A stretch of 61,716 bases of DNA from Oscillospiraceae bacterium (GTDB lineage Bacteria > Bacillota > Clostridia > Oscillospirales > Ruminococcaceae): positions 8,234-69,949 of the forward strand of contig SVOZ01000009.1 in NCBI GenBank assembly GCA_015066115.1, written 5' to 3'. The notes under the pieces are model-generated. The model worked only from the letters and a program-made list of their open reading frames with translations, was not told the origin of the DNA and made no database searches. The position numbers and the translations under genes are program-made. Of the stretch, positions 45,586 to 53,686 are shown one piece after another; the stretch's first letter is position 1, and each line of letters begins with the position of its first letter.

Positions 45586-45628
45586 CCGCCTTTTTAAGCA
45601 TTATACCACATCGGCAAAAAAGCCGCAA
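45586..45628 (-). promoter_or_regulatory. Promoter with AAGGCGG ribosome binding site before the ElaA-like gene
   Basis: Minus strand TTGCGG (45628-45623), 17 bp, TGG-TATAAT (45605-45600), seven bases, AAGGCGG (45592-45586), seven bases, ATG. Same architecture as loci A, B and C but without the TAAG repeat. Confidence 0.65.
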
Positions 45629-45677
45629 TACTAAAACTTTTCAATATTAACAAACTATAGAAGGGTGAAAAAGTAAA

Positions 45678-45703
45678 CTCCCGAACGCTTATGCGTTCAG
45701 GAG
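45678..45703 (-). terminator. Hairpin terminator of the 46.2-46.6 kb gene pair
   Basis: CTCCCGAACGC-TTAT-GCGTTCAGGAG with one mismatch, followed on the minus strand by TTTACTTTTT. Confidence 0.65.
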
Positions 45704-45764
45704 CTTAAGACTATTGTACGAAAAAGAAATGAGCAAAAACCGAGGATTTTCTTTAATTTTTATT

Positions 45765-46202
45765 TTAAAAAGAATATTTTTCAAACTCCAAAGGTGTTGC
45801 ATTGAATTTCTTAATAAAGAACTCATTAATATAATATGGAACATTACCTTTATCCATAATTTTCTGGATTTGCTCGACTCTTAAGATAGTTACTTCATCA
45901 AATTCATCAATTAGTATTTTATATGGAAATTTTGCGTTATACCTTGTAAATGTGATAACTGAACAATCCTCATTTAAAGAATATTCTAACACATCATTAA
46001 TATTGTGTATTTTTAGTTGAGCGTAAAAATCTTCTTTTGTAAGCGAAATACAAAAAACAAATTTTCTCATAAAAGTATCGTAGTTAACAATACCGTTCAA
46101 TAATTTGTTGTGTCGGAACATAGGCTTGAAAATAATATAAAGAGCGACAGGAATGACAATTACAACAAATATTATAACAAAAATATAGATATATTTTTCC
46201 AT
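45765..46202 (-). CDS. Hypothetical protein with N-terminal membrane anchor
   Basis: 145 residues. One helix (about 5-26) is followed by a basic segment and an alpha/beta domain of about 110 residues (SLNEDCSVITFTRYN, LIDEFDEVTILRVEQI). No family recognised. AAGGCGG lies seven bases before the ATG. It is the second gene behind the four-helix-bundle gene (17-bp gap). Confidence 0.6.
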   Translation of the reverse strand: MEKYIYIFVIIFVVIVIPVALYIIFKPMFRHNKLLNGIVNYDTFMRKFVFCISLTKEDFYAQLKIHNINDVLEYSLNEDCSVITFTRYNAKFPYKILIDEFDEVTILRVEQIQKIMDKGNVPYYINEFFIKKFNATPLEFEKYSF

Positions 46203-46219
46203 CTCATCACCGCCTTGGG

Positions 46220-46570
46220 TTATTTCTTCAACTTGCTTTTTGCAGTATTTATCGAAGTTACCAACAACTTTTTAACTTCAATACACTTTTCTAAAATATC
46301 ATTATTCTCATAATAACCACTTTCAATTATAAGTTCCAACCAATATTCACTTTCAGAACATTCTTTAAGTGCTATTTGAAGTTTGGCAATAAAATCGGCG
46401 GTTCCGTGTCCATAAAAAGCTTCACGAATATTAGCACCAACACTTGTTCCACTACGGATAAGTTGATTTGTAAGCACACTTTCTTTTTTAGTTTGTTTAA
46501 CATAGTTGCAAACTTTAATTATCTGCAAAGCAAATTCTTTAGATTTTATAATCAATGGACTATCTGCCAT
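46220..46570 (-). CDS. Four helix bundle protein (23S intervening-sequence protein family)
   Basis: 116 residues, all helical. SKEFALQIIKVCNYV, NQLIRSGTSVGANIREA and AKLQIALKECSESEYWLELI are the standard conserved segments. The family forms pentamers, is encoded in 23S rRNA intervening sequences or as free-standing genes, and its role is unknown. AAGGCGG and a TGG-TATAAT promoter precede it, next to repeat locus B. Confidence 0.9.
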   Translation of the reverse strand: MADSPLIIKSKEFALQIIKVCNYVKQTKKESVLTNQLIRSGTSVGANIREAFYGHGTADFIAKLQIALKECSESEYWLELIIESGYYENNDILEKCIEVKKLLVTSINTAKSKLKK

Positions 46571-46577
46571 AATATTA

Positions 46578-46623
46578 CCGCCTTTCTTAATCTGATTATA
46601 CCATTATAAAACAAAAAGGGCAA
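46578..46623 (-). promoter_or_regulatory. Promoter with AAGGCGG ribosome binding site, locus B
   Basis: Minus strand TTGCCC (46623-46618), 17 bp, TGG-TATAAT (46600-46595), ten bases, AAGGCGG (46584-46578), seven bases, ATG. Confidence 0.65.
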
Positions 46624-46641
46624 GGCAAAGCCTTGCAAAAA

Positions 46642-46763
46642 TACTTATTACCTATTACTTCTTACTTATTACTTCCCAAAGCCCCAAGGACTTTTTAGGT
46701 AAGAGTGAAGAGGTAAGAAGTAATAAGTAAGCCCCAAGAACTTATCGTCCTTGGGGCTTTGGG
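46642..46763 (-). repeat. Repeat locus B: terminator with alternative 3' arm
   Basis: Minus strand order: X (46763-46747), X' (46741-46731), Y (46730-46697), X'' (46691-46675), Y' (46675-46642). X pairs with X'' over 17 perfect bases and with X' over 11 with one wobble. The arm sequences (GCCCCAAGGAC) are unrelated to loci A and C, yet the pairing is kept, and Y/Y' are the same TAAG tracts. It terminates the gene at 46819-47253. Confidence 0.78.
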
Positions 46764-46818
46764 TGTTTTGAACTTAATGGCACGAACGAAATATGCCTGA
46801 AAACCAAGAATTTTTTAT

Positions 46819-47253
46819 TTAATTGACTTCAAAGTGCAAATAATAATCACCTATCGACACAAATAACATTCTGCCCGGTTTTGAACTAATATTAGCAGTA
46901 CCTTCTACTCCATTGATAACAACAGTATAACTTTGATTTATATGTTTACCCCAAGATTTTACTTTATAAGTGCCTTCATATATATTGCCGTTAGTTGTAT
47001 CAGTCAATATCAATTTACCATCTTCAGCTTCAAGCGTCAATTCAATAGGTTTAGAAAATTTATAAAGCGAACTATCAACATCAGAAAAACTGTAATCATC
47101 ATTATGAGCAACAACAAAAAGCGGTGGCTCTGCTTGTTGTGCATAAGAAAGTACCCATGTTCGCTTTTCAATAGTAGGTTTCGCAAAAAAAACATACGCA
47201 ATTATACATACTATAACTAATATCGGAATTAAAACATACTTTTTGAATTTCAC
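46819..47253 (-). CDS. Hypothetical protein with N-terminal membrane anchor
   Basis: 144 residues. An N-terminal helix (about 6-24) leads into a beta-rich extracytoplasmic domain (PIELTLEAEDGKLILTD, NIYEGTYKVKSWG, GRMLFVSIGDYYLHFEV), possibly lipocalin-like. GTG at 47253 is preferred, eight bases after AAGGCGG, because the ATG at 47259 would be only two bases from it. It lies between repeat loci C (upstream) and B (downstream). Confidence 0.6.
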   Translation of the reverse strand: MKFKKYVLIPILVIVCIIAYVFFAKPTIEKRTWVLSYAQQAEPPLFVVAHNDDYSFSDVDSSLYKFSKPIELTLEAEDGKLILTDTTNGNIYEGTYKVKSWGKHINQSYTVVINGVEGTANISSKPGRMLFVSIGDYYLHFEVN

Positions 47254-47261
47254 TAGCATCA

Positions 47262-47303
47262 CCGCCTTGGGTGTATTATAGCATAAAAGCGGTAGAGGCG
47301 CAA
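47262..47303 (-). promoter_or_regulatory. Promoter with AAGGCGG ribosome binding site, locus C
   Basis: Minus strand TTGCGC (47303-47298), 17 bp, TGC-TATAAT (47280-47275), six bases, AAGGCGG (47268-47262). The stretch from GCTTTTATGC to the ribosome binding site matches locus A except for one base. Confidence 0.7.
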
Positions 47304-47429
47304 TACTTCTTACCTCTTACCTATTACTTATTACTTCCCAAAAATCCCGTGCGAATTTTATTTTGAGGTAAGAGTGAAGAGGTAAGAAGTAATAAGTAAA
47401 ATCCCGCCCACTTGCGTGAACGGGATTTT

Positions 47430-47432
<3 letters not shown>
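47304..47432 (-). repeat. Repeat locus C: tRNA-Cys terminator with alternative 3' arm
   Basis: Minus strand order: X (47432-47421, including the tRNA CCA), X' (47406-47398), Y (47399-47365), X'' (47353-47337), Y' (47336-47304). Same design as locus A; arms are almost identical to A, with X'' the better partner of X (12 bp or more against 9). Confidence 0.75.
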
Positions 47433-47504
<72 letters not shown>

Positions 47505-47520
47505 GTGATTATTTTGTTTA

Positions 47521-47562
47521 AAAAGACGCTTAAAGCAAATTTTTCTTTAAGCGTCCTTTTTG
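47521..47562 (-). terminator. Terminator-like hairpin between tRNA-Gly and tRNA-Cys
   Basis: AAAAAGACGCTTAAAG pairs with CTTTAAGCGTC plus TTTTT across a 9-base loop. It may end most transcripts after tRNA-Gly or act as a processing site. Confidence 0.7.
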
Positions 47563-47564
47563 TT

Positions 47565-47639
47565 GGAGCGGGTTACGAGGCTCGAACTCGCTACCTCCAC
47601 CTTGGCAAGGTGGCGCTCTACCAGATGAGCTAAACCCGC
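47565..47639 (-). tRNA. tRNA-Gly (GCC)
   Basis: Acceptor GCGGGTT/AACCCGC, anticodon stem CCACC/GGTGG with loop TTGCCAA (GCC), T arm AGTTCGAGCCT, encoded CCA. Confidence 0.95.
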
Positions 47640-47644
47640 AATTA

Positions 47645-47720
47645 TGGTGCCTCCGGACGGAATCGAACCATCGACACGGGGATTTTCAGTCCCCTGCTCT
47701 ACCGACTGAGCTACAGAGGC
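47645..47720 (-). tRNA. tRNA-Phe (GAA)
   Basis: Acceptor GCCTCTG/CGGAGGC with one G-T pair, anticodon stem GGGGA/TCCCC with loop CTGAAAA (GAA), encoded CCA. Confidence 0.95.
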
Positions 47721-47748
47721 ATTTAGAGCAAAGAACTCTACACCAAAA

Positions 47749-47825
47749 TGGCGACCCGGATGGGGCTCGAACCCACGACCTCTAGCGTGACAGGCTAGCG
47801 TTCTAACCAACTGAACTACCGGGCC
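47749..47825 (-). tRNA. tRNA-Asp (GTC)
   Basis: Acceptor GGCCCGG/CCGGGTC with one G-T pair, anticodon stem CTAGC/GCTAG with loop CTGTCAC (GTC), T arm GGTTCGAGCCC, discriminator G, encoded CCA. Confidence 0.95.
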
Positions 47826-47829
47826 ATAT

Positions 47830-47905
47830 TGGTGGGAACAACAGGGCTCGAACCTGTGACCCTCTGCTTGTAAGGCAGATGCTCTCCCAGCTGAGCTATG
47901 CTCCC
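47830..47905 (-). tRNA. tRNA-Val (TAC)
   Basis: Acceptor GGGAGCA/TGTTCCC with one G-T pair, anticodon stem TCTGC/GCAGA with loop CTTACAA (TAC), T arm GGTTCGAGCCC, encoded CCA. First tRNA of the cluster in transcription order. Confidence 0.95.
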
Positions 47906-48029
47906 AAAAATATCCGCTTCTTTCAGCGACGGATTATATTTTAACACACGCTTTCCCCGATGTCAATACTTTTTTTAAAATTTTTACCTCTTTTTTATAT
48001 ATATGCTTTTTATCGATAAAAATTCACTC

Positions 48030-48068
48030 AAAAAAGGGGACGTAAAGAGGCTTTAAGTCCCCTTTTTT
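48030..48068 (-). terminator. Terminator of the amidase gene
   Basis: AAAAAGGGGAC and GTCCCCTTTTT pair, extended by TAAAG/CTTTA, directly after the stop at 48070. Confidence 0.88.
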
Positions 48069-48069
48069 A

Positions 48070-49752
48070 TTAAAAATGTCTGTTTTTAGGCAAATTCTTG
48101 TTTCTGCTCTTAAGGCTTCCGAAAACAAGAACCCAGATACACAAAATAAGTATTGCTATGACTATAGCAGCAACAACGATCTTTTCTGTTTTATCGCTCA
48201 TCGGCGCATTTTCTGTTTCATCGCTCTGCACATCCGAAGAAACCTGCTCGCTGTCGCTGTTGTCCTGAGGCTTCTGCGGCCTTTCAACCACCTTATAAAG
48301 ATTGGGAGTCTGCTTTGGGTAAGCCCTCAGCTCTGTTGCCGCCTCGTAGGCATAAGCAAGGCTTAAAAGCTGGGCGTCGCTACCGGCAAGGGAAACAAAC
48401 TCTATTCCTGACGCCGCGCCGCTCGAATGCATTCCCATAGGAACAGTTATAGCAGGAAGCCCCACAAGCGAGGGGAGATATGCTCCGCAATTTAGGTAGG
48501 TTTCACCTGTGCTATTGTGACTTGCATACTCATCAAAGCCGCTTTTTAAAGGCGCCGAAAGATAGGTTGGGAAGATAAATGCTTCTGCGCCGTTTTCATC
48601 AAGAAGTTTTTTAAGCTCTGCCTTTAAATTGGCCTTTGCATTTGCACTGTTGCCGTTTGACTCACGGCAGTTATTAAAATAAACAAACAGCTTGGGAACA
48701 GAAACAGTTACCACTTTGCCGCCCATTTCCTCGATTTTCTTGATGGCCTCATCAAAAAGGGCGGTTATTTCCTTGTCGCTTTTTCTAAATTCGTTGGGCG
48801 AATTATAGGTGTACTGCGAAAGTTCCTTTAAAACTGCAACTGTTTTGCCCTTTAAGGCTTCCTTTGAAAGATTTTTGGAATAGGTCATTTCATCTGTCGA
48901 CTCGGTTAAAACATCCATTAAAAAGGCAACGTCGGCAACGCTTTTTGCAACGGGGGCGACAACGTCTCTTGCCTTTACAACATTTTCACAGCCTGTATAA
49001 TCAACAAGCGCGTGTGTCGGGCGCATTGCAACGGTGCCGTTTAAAGCGGCTGGGAAGGTCATTGAGCCGTTGGTATCGGTGCCGAGAGCGGCGGCGGCAA
49101 GGTTTGCCGAAACCGAGACTGCGCTTCCGCCCGAGGTGCCTCCTGCCGAAAGCTTTGTGTTATAAGCATTTCTGGTTTCGCCCAAAACGGCGCTTGCGGT
49201 GTATCTTGTGGCGCTGTCATCGGTGCTCATATTGGTTTTGCCGAGAATTATTGCTCCCTGCTCCACTAAAAGCTCTACCGCGGCGGCATTTTGCTCTGCA
49301 ACGGCATCCTTACGCGAGGTTTTGCCAAGGGTGGTGGGAAAGCCGCTGACATCAATATTATCCTTAACAACCACGGGGATTCCGTGAAGCACCCCTCGGA
49401 TATTCCCCTCGCTACGCTCCTTATCCATCTGCTTTGCCTGAGCTATAGCGTTGGTGTTTATCGAGATCATACTGTTGAGCTTAACTGTGTCCTTATCGTA
49501 TTTATTTATTCGCTCGATATAGGTTTCGCAAAGCTGCTCCGAGGTAATTTCGCGATTTTCAAGCATTGTTTTTATTTTTGAAAGGTCTGCCTCAAAAACA
49601 TCCGCCTTTGCCGCCGAAACCCAGTCAAACTCCTCTGTCTGCGAAATTGAGGACGAGCTGGACGCAAAGGCATTTACAGGAACTAAAATAAGCGCAAGGC
49701 ACAAGAGTGCGGCCGCGATCCTGCTTATATATGAAGCTTTTATAAAAACCAC
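48070..49752 (-). CDS. Amidase-signature enzyme, exported and membrane-anchored
   Basis: About 560 residues. A signal peptide (AALLCLALILVPVNAFA) precedes an amidase-signature domain: catalytic Lys in VVKDNIDVSG, cis-Ser in GGTSGGSAVS and nucleophile Ser in GTDTNGSMTFPAA. A C-terminal helix (VAAIVIAILILCIWVLVFG) and basic tail anchor it. It hydrolyses amide bonds outside the cell; relatives act on peptides or acyl amides. The start is unclear: no ATG is usable, GTG 49752 is too close to GAGGAA, and an ATA at 49743 has ideal spacing. GTG 49809 lies upstream of the likely promoter. Confidence 0.85.
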   Translation of the reverse strand: MVFIKASYISRIAAALLCLALILVPVNAFASSSSSISQTEEFDWVSAAKADVFEADLSKIKTMLENREITSEQLCETYIERINKYDKDTVKLNSMISINTNAIAQAKQMDKERSEGNIRGVLHGIPVVVKDNIDVSGFPTTLGKTSRKDAVAEQNAAAVELLVEQGAIILGKTNMSTDDSATRYTASAVLGETRNAYNTKLSAGGTSGGSAVSVSANLAAAALGTDTNGSMTFPAALNGTVAMRPTHALVDYTGCENVVKARDVVAPVAKSVADVAFLMDVLTESTDEMTYSKNLSKEALKGKTVAVLKELSQYTYNSPNEFRKSDKEITALFDEAIKKIEEMGGKVVTVSVPKLFVYFNNCRESNGNSANAKANLKAELKKLLDENGAEAFIFPTYLSAPLKSGFDEYASHNSTGETYLNCGAYLPSLVGLPAITVPMGMHSSGAASGIEFVSLAGSDAQLLSLAYAYEAATELRAYPKQTPNLYKVVERPQKPQDNSDSEQVSSDVQSDETENAPMSDKTEKIVVAAIVIAILILCIWVLVFGSLKSRNKNLPKNRHF

Positions 49753-49901
49753 TTCCTCGTTTAAGTCTTTATAATATTGTATAATGTAAGCGGCATTAAA
49801 GTCAAGCACTAAATAAATATGTAAATTTTCATTTAAATAGATTGTATTTATCTGCCCTTTTGTGCTAAAATTAAATAAAACTGCAAAAGGGGGGCGATTT
49901 A

Positions 49902-50747
49902 ATGAGGCAGAAAACTGTCAGAGTGCGCAAAAAAAGACCTGTTCTGCGCTTTTTTATAATTTTCCTATCAAGCGTGCTGGCGTTTTTTCTGATTCTCGAG
50001 GCGGGCGTTTTTGCCCTGCATTACAAAGAGCCCTACAAGCCCGATTATCAAAGGCTTGATATTTCCGCCCTCATTACAAAAGAGGAGTTTACAGAGGAGG
50101 ATTACTCGCTCTTATTTAAGCAAACGGGTCTTACGCGGCTTGGGATCGACTCGATGGTCAGTGCAAACAGGAGAGAGGACATTTTAAAGGTACAGGCCGA
50201 CTTTTTTGCCGGCCATCCCATTTCCAAAACCCAATTTTCACCCCTCACCTGCTGTCACGTTTTAGACAGAGAGATAGAAACGGCGCCGCTTGAAGAGGGC
50301 GACATCATAATTTCGCTCACATCGCATTTTTCCTTTTTCGAAATGGGACACGCGGCGATAGTGGTTAATGCCGCCGAGGGCATTATTATGAACGCGACGG
50401 GCTACAACAACATAAGCTGTTTCGAGAGTGTCTCAGGGGTTATAAACCGTCCCGATTTTGTTATTTTGCGGCTTAAGGCCGACAAGGAAACAAGAAGCAA
50501 AATTGCAAAAAACGCCGCCGAAACCCTGCTTGATCTGAACTATTCTGTTTCGATAGGCATTCTTGGACAGAAATATGTGGAAAAGCCGATAAGGACAAAC
50601 TGCTCGCATCTTGTATGGCACGCCTTTAAGACCTTTGGTTACGACCTCGATTCAAACGGCGGCCCTGTTGTTATGCCGATTGATATTATGAAATCAGACG
50701 AGCTTGAGCTTGTCCAGACCTATGGAATAGACCCCAAAACATTATAA
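49902..50747 (+). CDS. YiiX/YebB-like NlpC/P60 cysteine hydrolase
   Basis: 281 residues. One N-terminal helix (about 15-40) anchors a permuted NlpC/P60 domain: EEGDIIISL, His in FFEMGHAAIVVNA and Cys in IRTNCSHLVWHAFK, the YiiX/YebB order. Such enzymes cut peptide or acyl-amide links in cell-envelope substrates. Short intergenic distance to the divergent amidase gene suggests related envelope roles. GGGGGCG precedes the ATG. Confidence 0.82.
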   Translation: MRQKTVRVRKKRPVLRFFIIFLSSVLAFFLILEAGVFALHYKEPYKPDYQRLDISALITKEEFTEEDYSLLFKQTGLTRLGIDSMVSANRREDILKVQADFFAGHPISKTQFSPLTCCHVLDREIETAPLEEGDIIISLTSHFSFFEMGHAAIVVNAAEGIIMNATGYNNISCFESVSGVINRPDFVILRLKADKETRSKIAKNAAETLLDLNYSVSIGILGQKYVEKPIRTNCSHLVWHAFKTFGYDLDSNGGPVVMPIDIMKSDELELVQTYGIDPKTL

Positions 50748-50777
50748 AAAGCAGCCGCTTTCGTGGCTGTTTTTTTA
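50746..50777. terminator. Terminator between convergent genes
   Basis: AAAAAGCAGCC...GGCTGTTTTTTT between the YiiX-like gene and the AraC-type gene. It overlaps the AraC-type stop codon. Confidence 0.75.
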
Positions 50778-51557
50778 TTTTCTCTCATCTTTTGGCGACA
50801 CCGAAAACTTAGCTTTATACGCTCTGAAAAACGAACAATATTCATTATATCCGCACTTTGCGTAAACCTTTGTGGGTGCTTCTCCGCTTTTTAAAAGCTC
50901 CTTTGCTAAAATCAGCCTTTTTGTGCTGATATATTCCCAGGCGGTTTGGCCCGTCATCTTCTTAAACCTGCGATTTAATTGCGCGCGGCTTATGTAAAAT
51001 CTTGCACAGATCTGCTCTAAGCTAAGCAGTTTTGTAAGATTTTCATTTATAAATCCAAGAATCTCTGCAAAGTCATCCTTTACCGCCCTTTGCTCGTTGT
51101 CTGTATTATCGGTTTCCGCTAGCTCAGACAATAGGGTTGTAAGATAAAGTCTCTTTTGTGCGAGAGTTTTGGCGGTGCAGATCTTATTTAAATAGTAATC
51201 CCAATTTGTGTTTTTTAAAAGGGTGTGGGAATATTTATTATTTCTTCCAAGCGGGCGGTTGTCAAGAAAGGCGCACAGCTTGTCCCTTACCTCTCTAAAA
51301 ACAGCCTCGGCATTAAAATTTATCACTATTCTCTCATAAGGCTGCTTTGAGTTTATAATAAGGGCGTGGGTTTCCGCCTTTTTCATAATAAGCAGGTCGT
51401 TTGGCTTCATAGGATAAATTGTGCCCTCAACAAAATATTTTCCATCGCCCGAAATAAAAAAATAAAGCTCATACACGTCGTGGGTGTGGGCAAAAAACTT
51501 TGAAAGGTCAGGAACCTCTGTGTAATTTCTCTCAGCATTTATAAAAGCGGTTTGCAT
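50775..51557 (-). CDS. AraC-family transcriptional regulator
   Basis: 260 residues. An N-terminal cupin sensor (HTHDVYELYFFISGDGKYFVEG, MKPNDLLIMKKAETHAL) is followed by two helix-turn-helix motifs ending in RFKKMTGQTAWEYISTKR and FFRAYKAKFSVSPKDE. It is divergent from the GH115-like gene with 134 bp between, so it probably controls that sugar-utilisation cluster. Confidence 0.88.
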   Translation of the reverse strand: MQTAFINAERNYTEVPDLSKFFAHTHDVYELYFFISGDGKYFVEGTIYPMKPNDLLIMKKAETHALIINSKQPYERIVINFNAEAVFREVRDKLCAFLDNRPLGRNNKYSHTLLKNTNWDYYLNKICTAKTLAQKRLYLTTLLSELAETDNTDNEQRAVKDDFAEILGFINENLTKLLSLEQICARFYISRAQLNRRFKKMTGQTAWEYISTKRLILAKELLKSGEAPTKVYAKCGYNEYCSFFRAYKAKFSVSPKDERK

Positions 51558-51628
51558 TTTCTCACCTCTTATTTTAAGATTAACATTTTATGCGCCTTTT
51601 TTCAATGTTTTTATGCTTTTATTTGCAA

Positions 51629-51657
51629 TTGATTTAAAAAAGAGCGAATTTTATAAT
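51629..51657 (+). promoter_or_regulatory. Promoter of the GH115-like/ribokinase/nucleoside hydrolase unit
   Basis: TTGATT (51629-51634), 17 bp, TATAAT (51652-51657), 34 bp before the ATG. Confidence 0.7.
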
Positions 51658-51691
51658 AAAATCATAAAGGCACAAAGAAAGGAGTCACGAA

Positions 51692-53665
51692 ATGCTGATA
51701 TTTAATAAAGAAAAGGCAATAAGCATCTGTCTTAAAAACACAAACAAATATGTGGCGCTTGCGGCAGAGGACTTAAAAAAAGACTTTGCGAGGGTAAACA
51801 GTGCCGAAATTTTGCCCGAGATTACTTCTTATGAGCAAGATGAGTGTATAATAATAGAAGAAAACACTGAGAAGGACAGCGATGGTGTGAGCGATGAAAG
51901 CTTCTCAATTAAAGGCGATTGCGGAAAGATAAGGATCTCTGCAAACACCTATATGGGAACTATGTGGGGAATTTACACCTTTTGCGAAAAGGTTTTGGGA
52001 GTTGATCCCTGCTACCTTTTTAATGATCTTGAATTAGAGAAAAAAGAGGAGCTTTACATCGACGGCATTGACATAGAAGAAAAATGCGAGGGATACACCT
52101 TTAGAGGCGTTTTTATAAACGACGAAGATTTTCTCACAGGCTTAAAAGCGGGCGGAATAAGGTACATACATTACAGATGGTACACCGTCTGCGTTGCCGA
52201 GGATGTTATGCACGCGGTAGTGGAAACGCTTTTGCGATTAAAGCTAAACCTCGTAATTCCCGCAACCCTGCTCGACATAGATAATCCAAACGAAAAACTG
52301 CTTGCCGACTGCGTTGCCGAGCGCGGAATTTATCTTTCACAGCACCACTTAGAGCCGCTTGGACTTTCCCATTTTACAATGGATAATTATCTTAGAAAGT
52401 ATAATAAAGAAGGGAAATTTTCCTATATAAACTACCCCGAGCTTATGGTTGATGCCTGGACCTTCTATGCACAAAAGTGGGCAGAATATGACAATGTGGT
52501 TTGGCAGATTGGTCTAAGGGGAAAAGCGGATAGACCACTTTGGGAAGAGGATATCCCCACAGAAGAAGAGCTTCGCGGTTACGCAAAATTTATAAGCGAC
52601 GCTTATCAAACTCAGGTTGATATAGTAAAGAAGGCAACGGGCGGCAGGGCAAAGTATTTTACCTCTACCTTGTGGATGGAGGGCTCTCGCCTTGCTGAAA
52701 AAGGACTTTTAAAGTTCCCCGAAGGCACCGCCGCAATTTTTGCAGATACCGGCCCCAGTCAGATGTTTAGTGACGATTTTTATAATATAAAAAGAAACAA
52801 GCAAGACAAATACGGCATTTATTATCACCTGCAATATTATTGTTGCGGCCCTCACCTCGCACCTCAAACAGGGCTTGACAAGCTTTACTACAATCTAAAT
52901 CTTGCCTATGAGTGTGGCGACAGCTTTTACTCAATAGTAAATCTCTCAAACGTGAGAGAATTCACCTTTGAACTCAAAGCCTACTCCGATATTCTCTGGA
53001 ATGTAAAAGGCTTTGACAAACAAAAATATCTTGATGACTACTGCGCGCTTTACGGCGAAAAAAATGCCGAAATTAAAAAACTTATCACCGATTATTACGG
53101 AAAGCTTCCCGAAATTGATGTAAAGCACCTATCTAAGCACCACGAAAAATACTTTAACTATTCCTTTAGGAAAGCGCCCGACGGCATTAAAAATTTCGTT
53201 GTAAAAGAAGGAAATGTATTAGAACACGGCGAGCAAATCATTAGCTGTTTTCACGAGCCGCTGCCCGACAGACTTTACAAGGAATTTTACGATGAGCTTA
53301 AACTGACAATTTGTGATTATGAAAAGCTTTATGCCGATTTTAAGAAGCTTCACGCTTCACTTTCGGGCAGAATGAAAAAGCATCTTGAGGTCAAATGGCT
53401 TCTTTACACAGACACATTACTTAGCATCTACAAGTGGTACATAAATCTCTATGAGGCAAAAATTCACTGCGACAATATGCAAAGCGAAAAAATGTATGAC
53501 TCGCTCAATAGCGCCATCGAAAGCCTTTTAGGATATATCCGCCGCAGAAAATGTGCCGAATACGGCTGGTTTGAAAACTGGTTTAGCGGAGATGTTAAAC
53601 TCGATGTAAAACTAAGACTTTTTAAGACCTGTGTTCTCCTTGGCAGAACCCCGGAATTTAAGTAA
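51692..53665 (+). CDS. Glycosyl hydrolase family 115-like protein
   Basis: 657 residues, shorter than typical GH115 enzymes of about 800-1000. The N-terminal domain (VALAAEDLKKDFARV...GTMWGIYTFCEKVLGVDP) and the catalytic barrel opening TFRGVFINDEDFLTG, then QIGLRGKADRPLWEED, match GH115 alpha-glucuronidase-like proteins, with the C-terminal beta domains missing. GH115 enzymes remove glucuronic acid from xylan side chains. No signal peptide, so it acts inside. First of three co-transcribed genes. Confidence 0.78.
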   Translation: MLIFNKEKAISICLKNTNKYVALAAEDLKKDFARVNSAEILPEITSYEQDECIIIEENTEKDSDGVSDESFSIKGDCGKIRISANTYMGTMWGIYTFCEKVLGVDPCYLFNDLELEKKEELYIDGIDIEEKCEGYTFRGVFINDEDFLTGLKAGGIRYIHYRWYTVCVAEDVMHAVVETLLRLKLNLVIPATLLDIDNPNEKLLADCVAERGIYLSQHHLEPLGLSHFTMDNYLRKYNKEGKFSYINYPELMVDAWTFYAQKWAEYDNVVWQIGLRGKADRPLWEEDIPTEEELRGYAKFISDAYQTQVDIVKKATGGRAKYFTSTLWMEGSRLAEKGLLKFPEGTAAIFADTGPSQMFSDDFYNIKRNKQDKYGIYYHLQYYCCGPHLAPQTGLDKLYYNLNLAYECGDSFYSIVNLSNVREFTFELKAYSDILWNVKGFDKQKYLDDYCALYGEKNAEIKKLITDYYGKLPEIDVKHLSKHHEKYFNYSFRKAPDGIKNFVVKEGNVLEHGEQIISCFHEPLPDRLYKEFYDELKLTICDYEKLYADFKKLHASLSGRMKKHLEVKWLLYTDTLLSIYKWYINLYEAKIHCDNMQSEKMYDSLNSAIESLLGYIRRRKCAEYGWFENWFSGDVKLDVKLRLFKTCVLLGRTPEFK

Positions 53666-53686
53666 AAAGGTGTTGTAAGAGATAAA

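Noticed and set aside
46220..46570. Four-helix-bundle gene as part of a 23S rRNA intervening sequence
   Set aside because: No rRNA is nearby; it is a free-standing copy with its own promoter.
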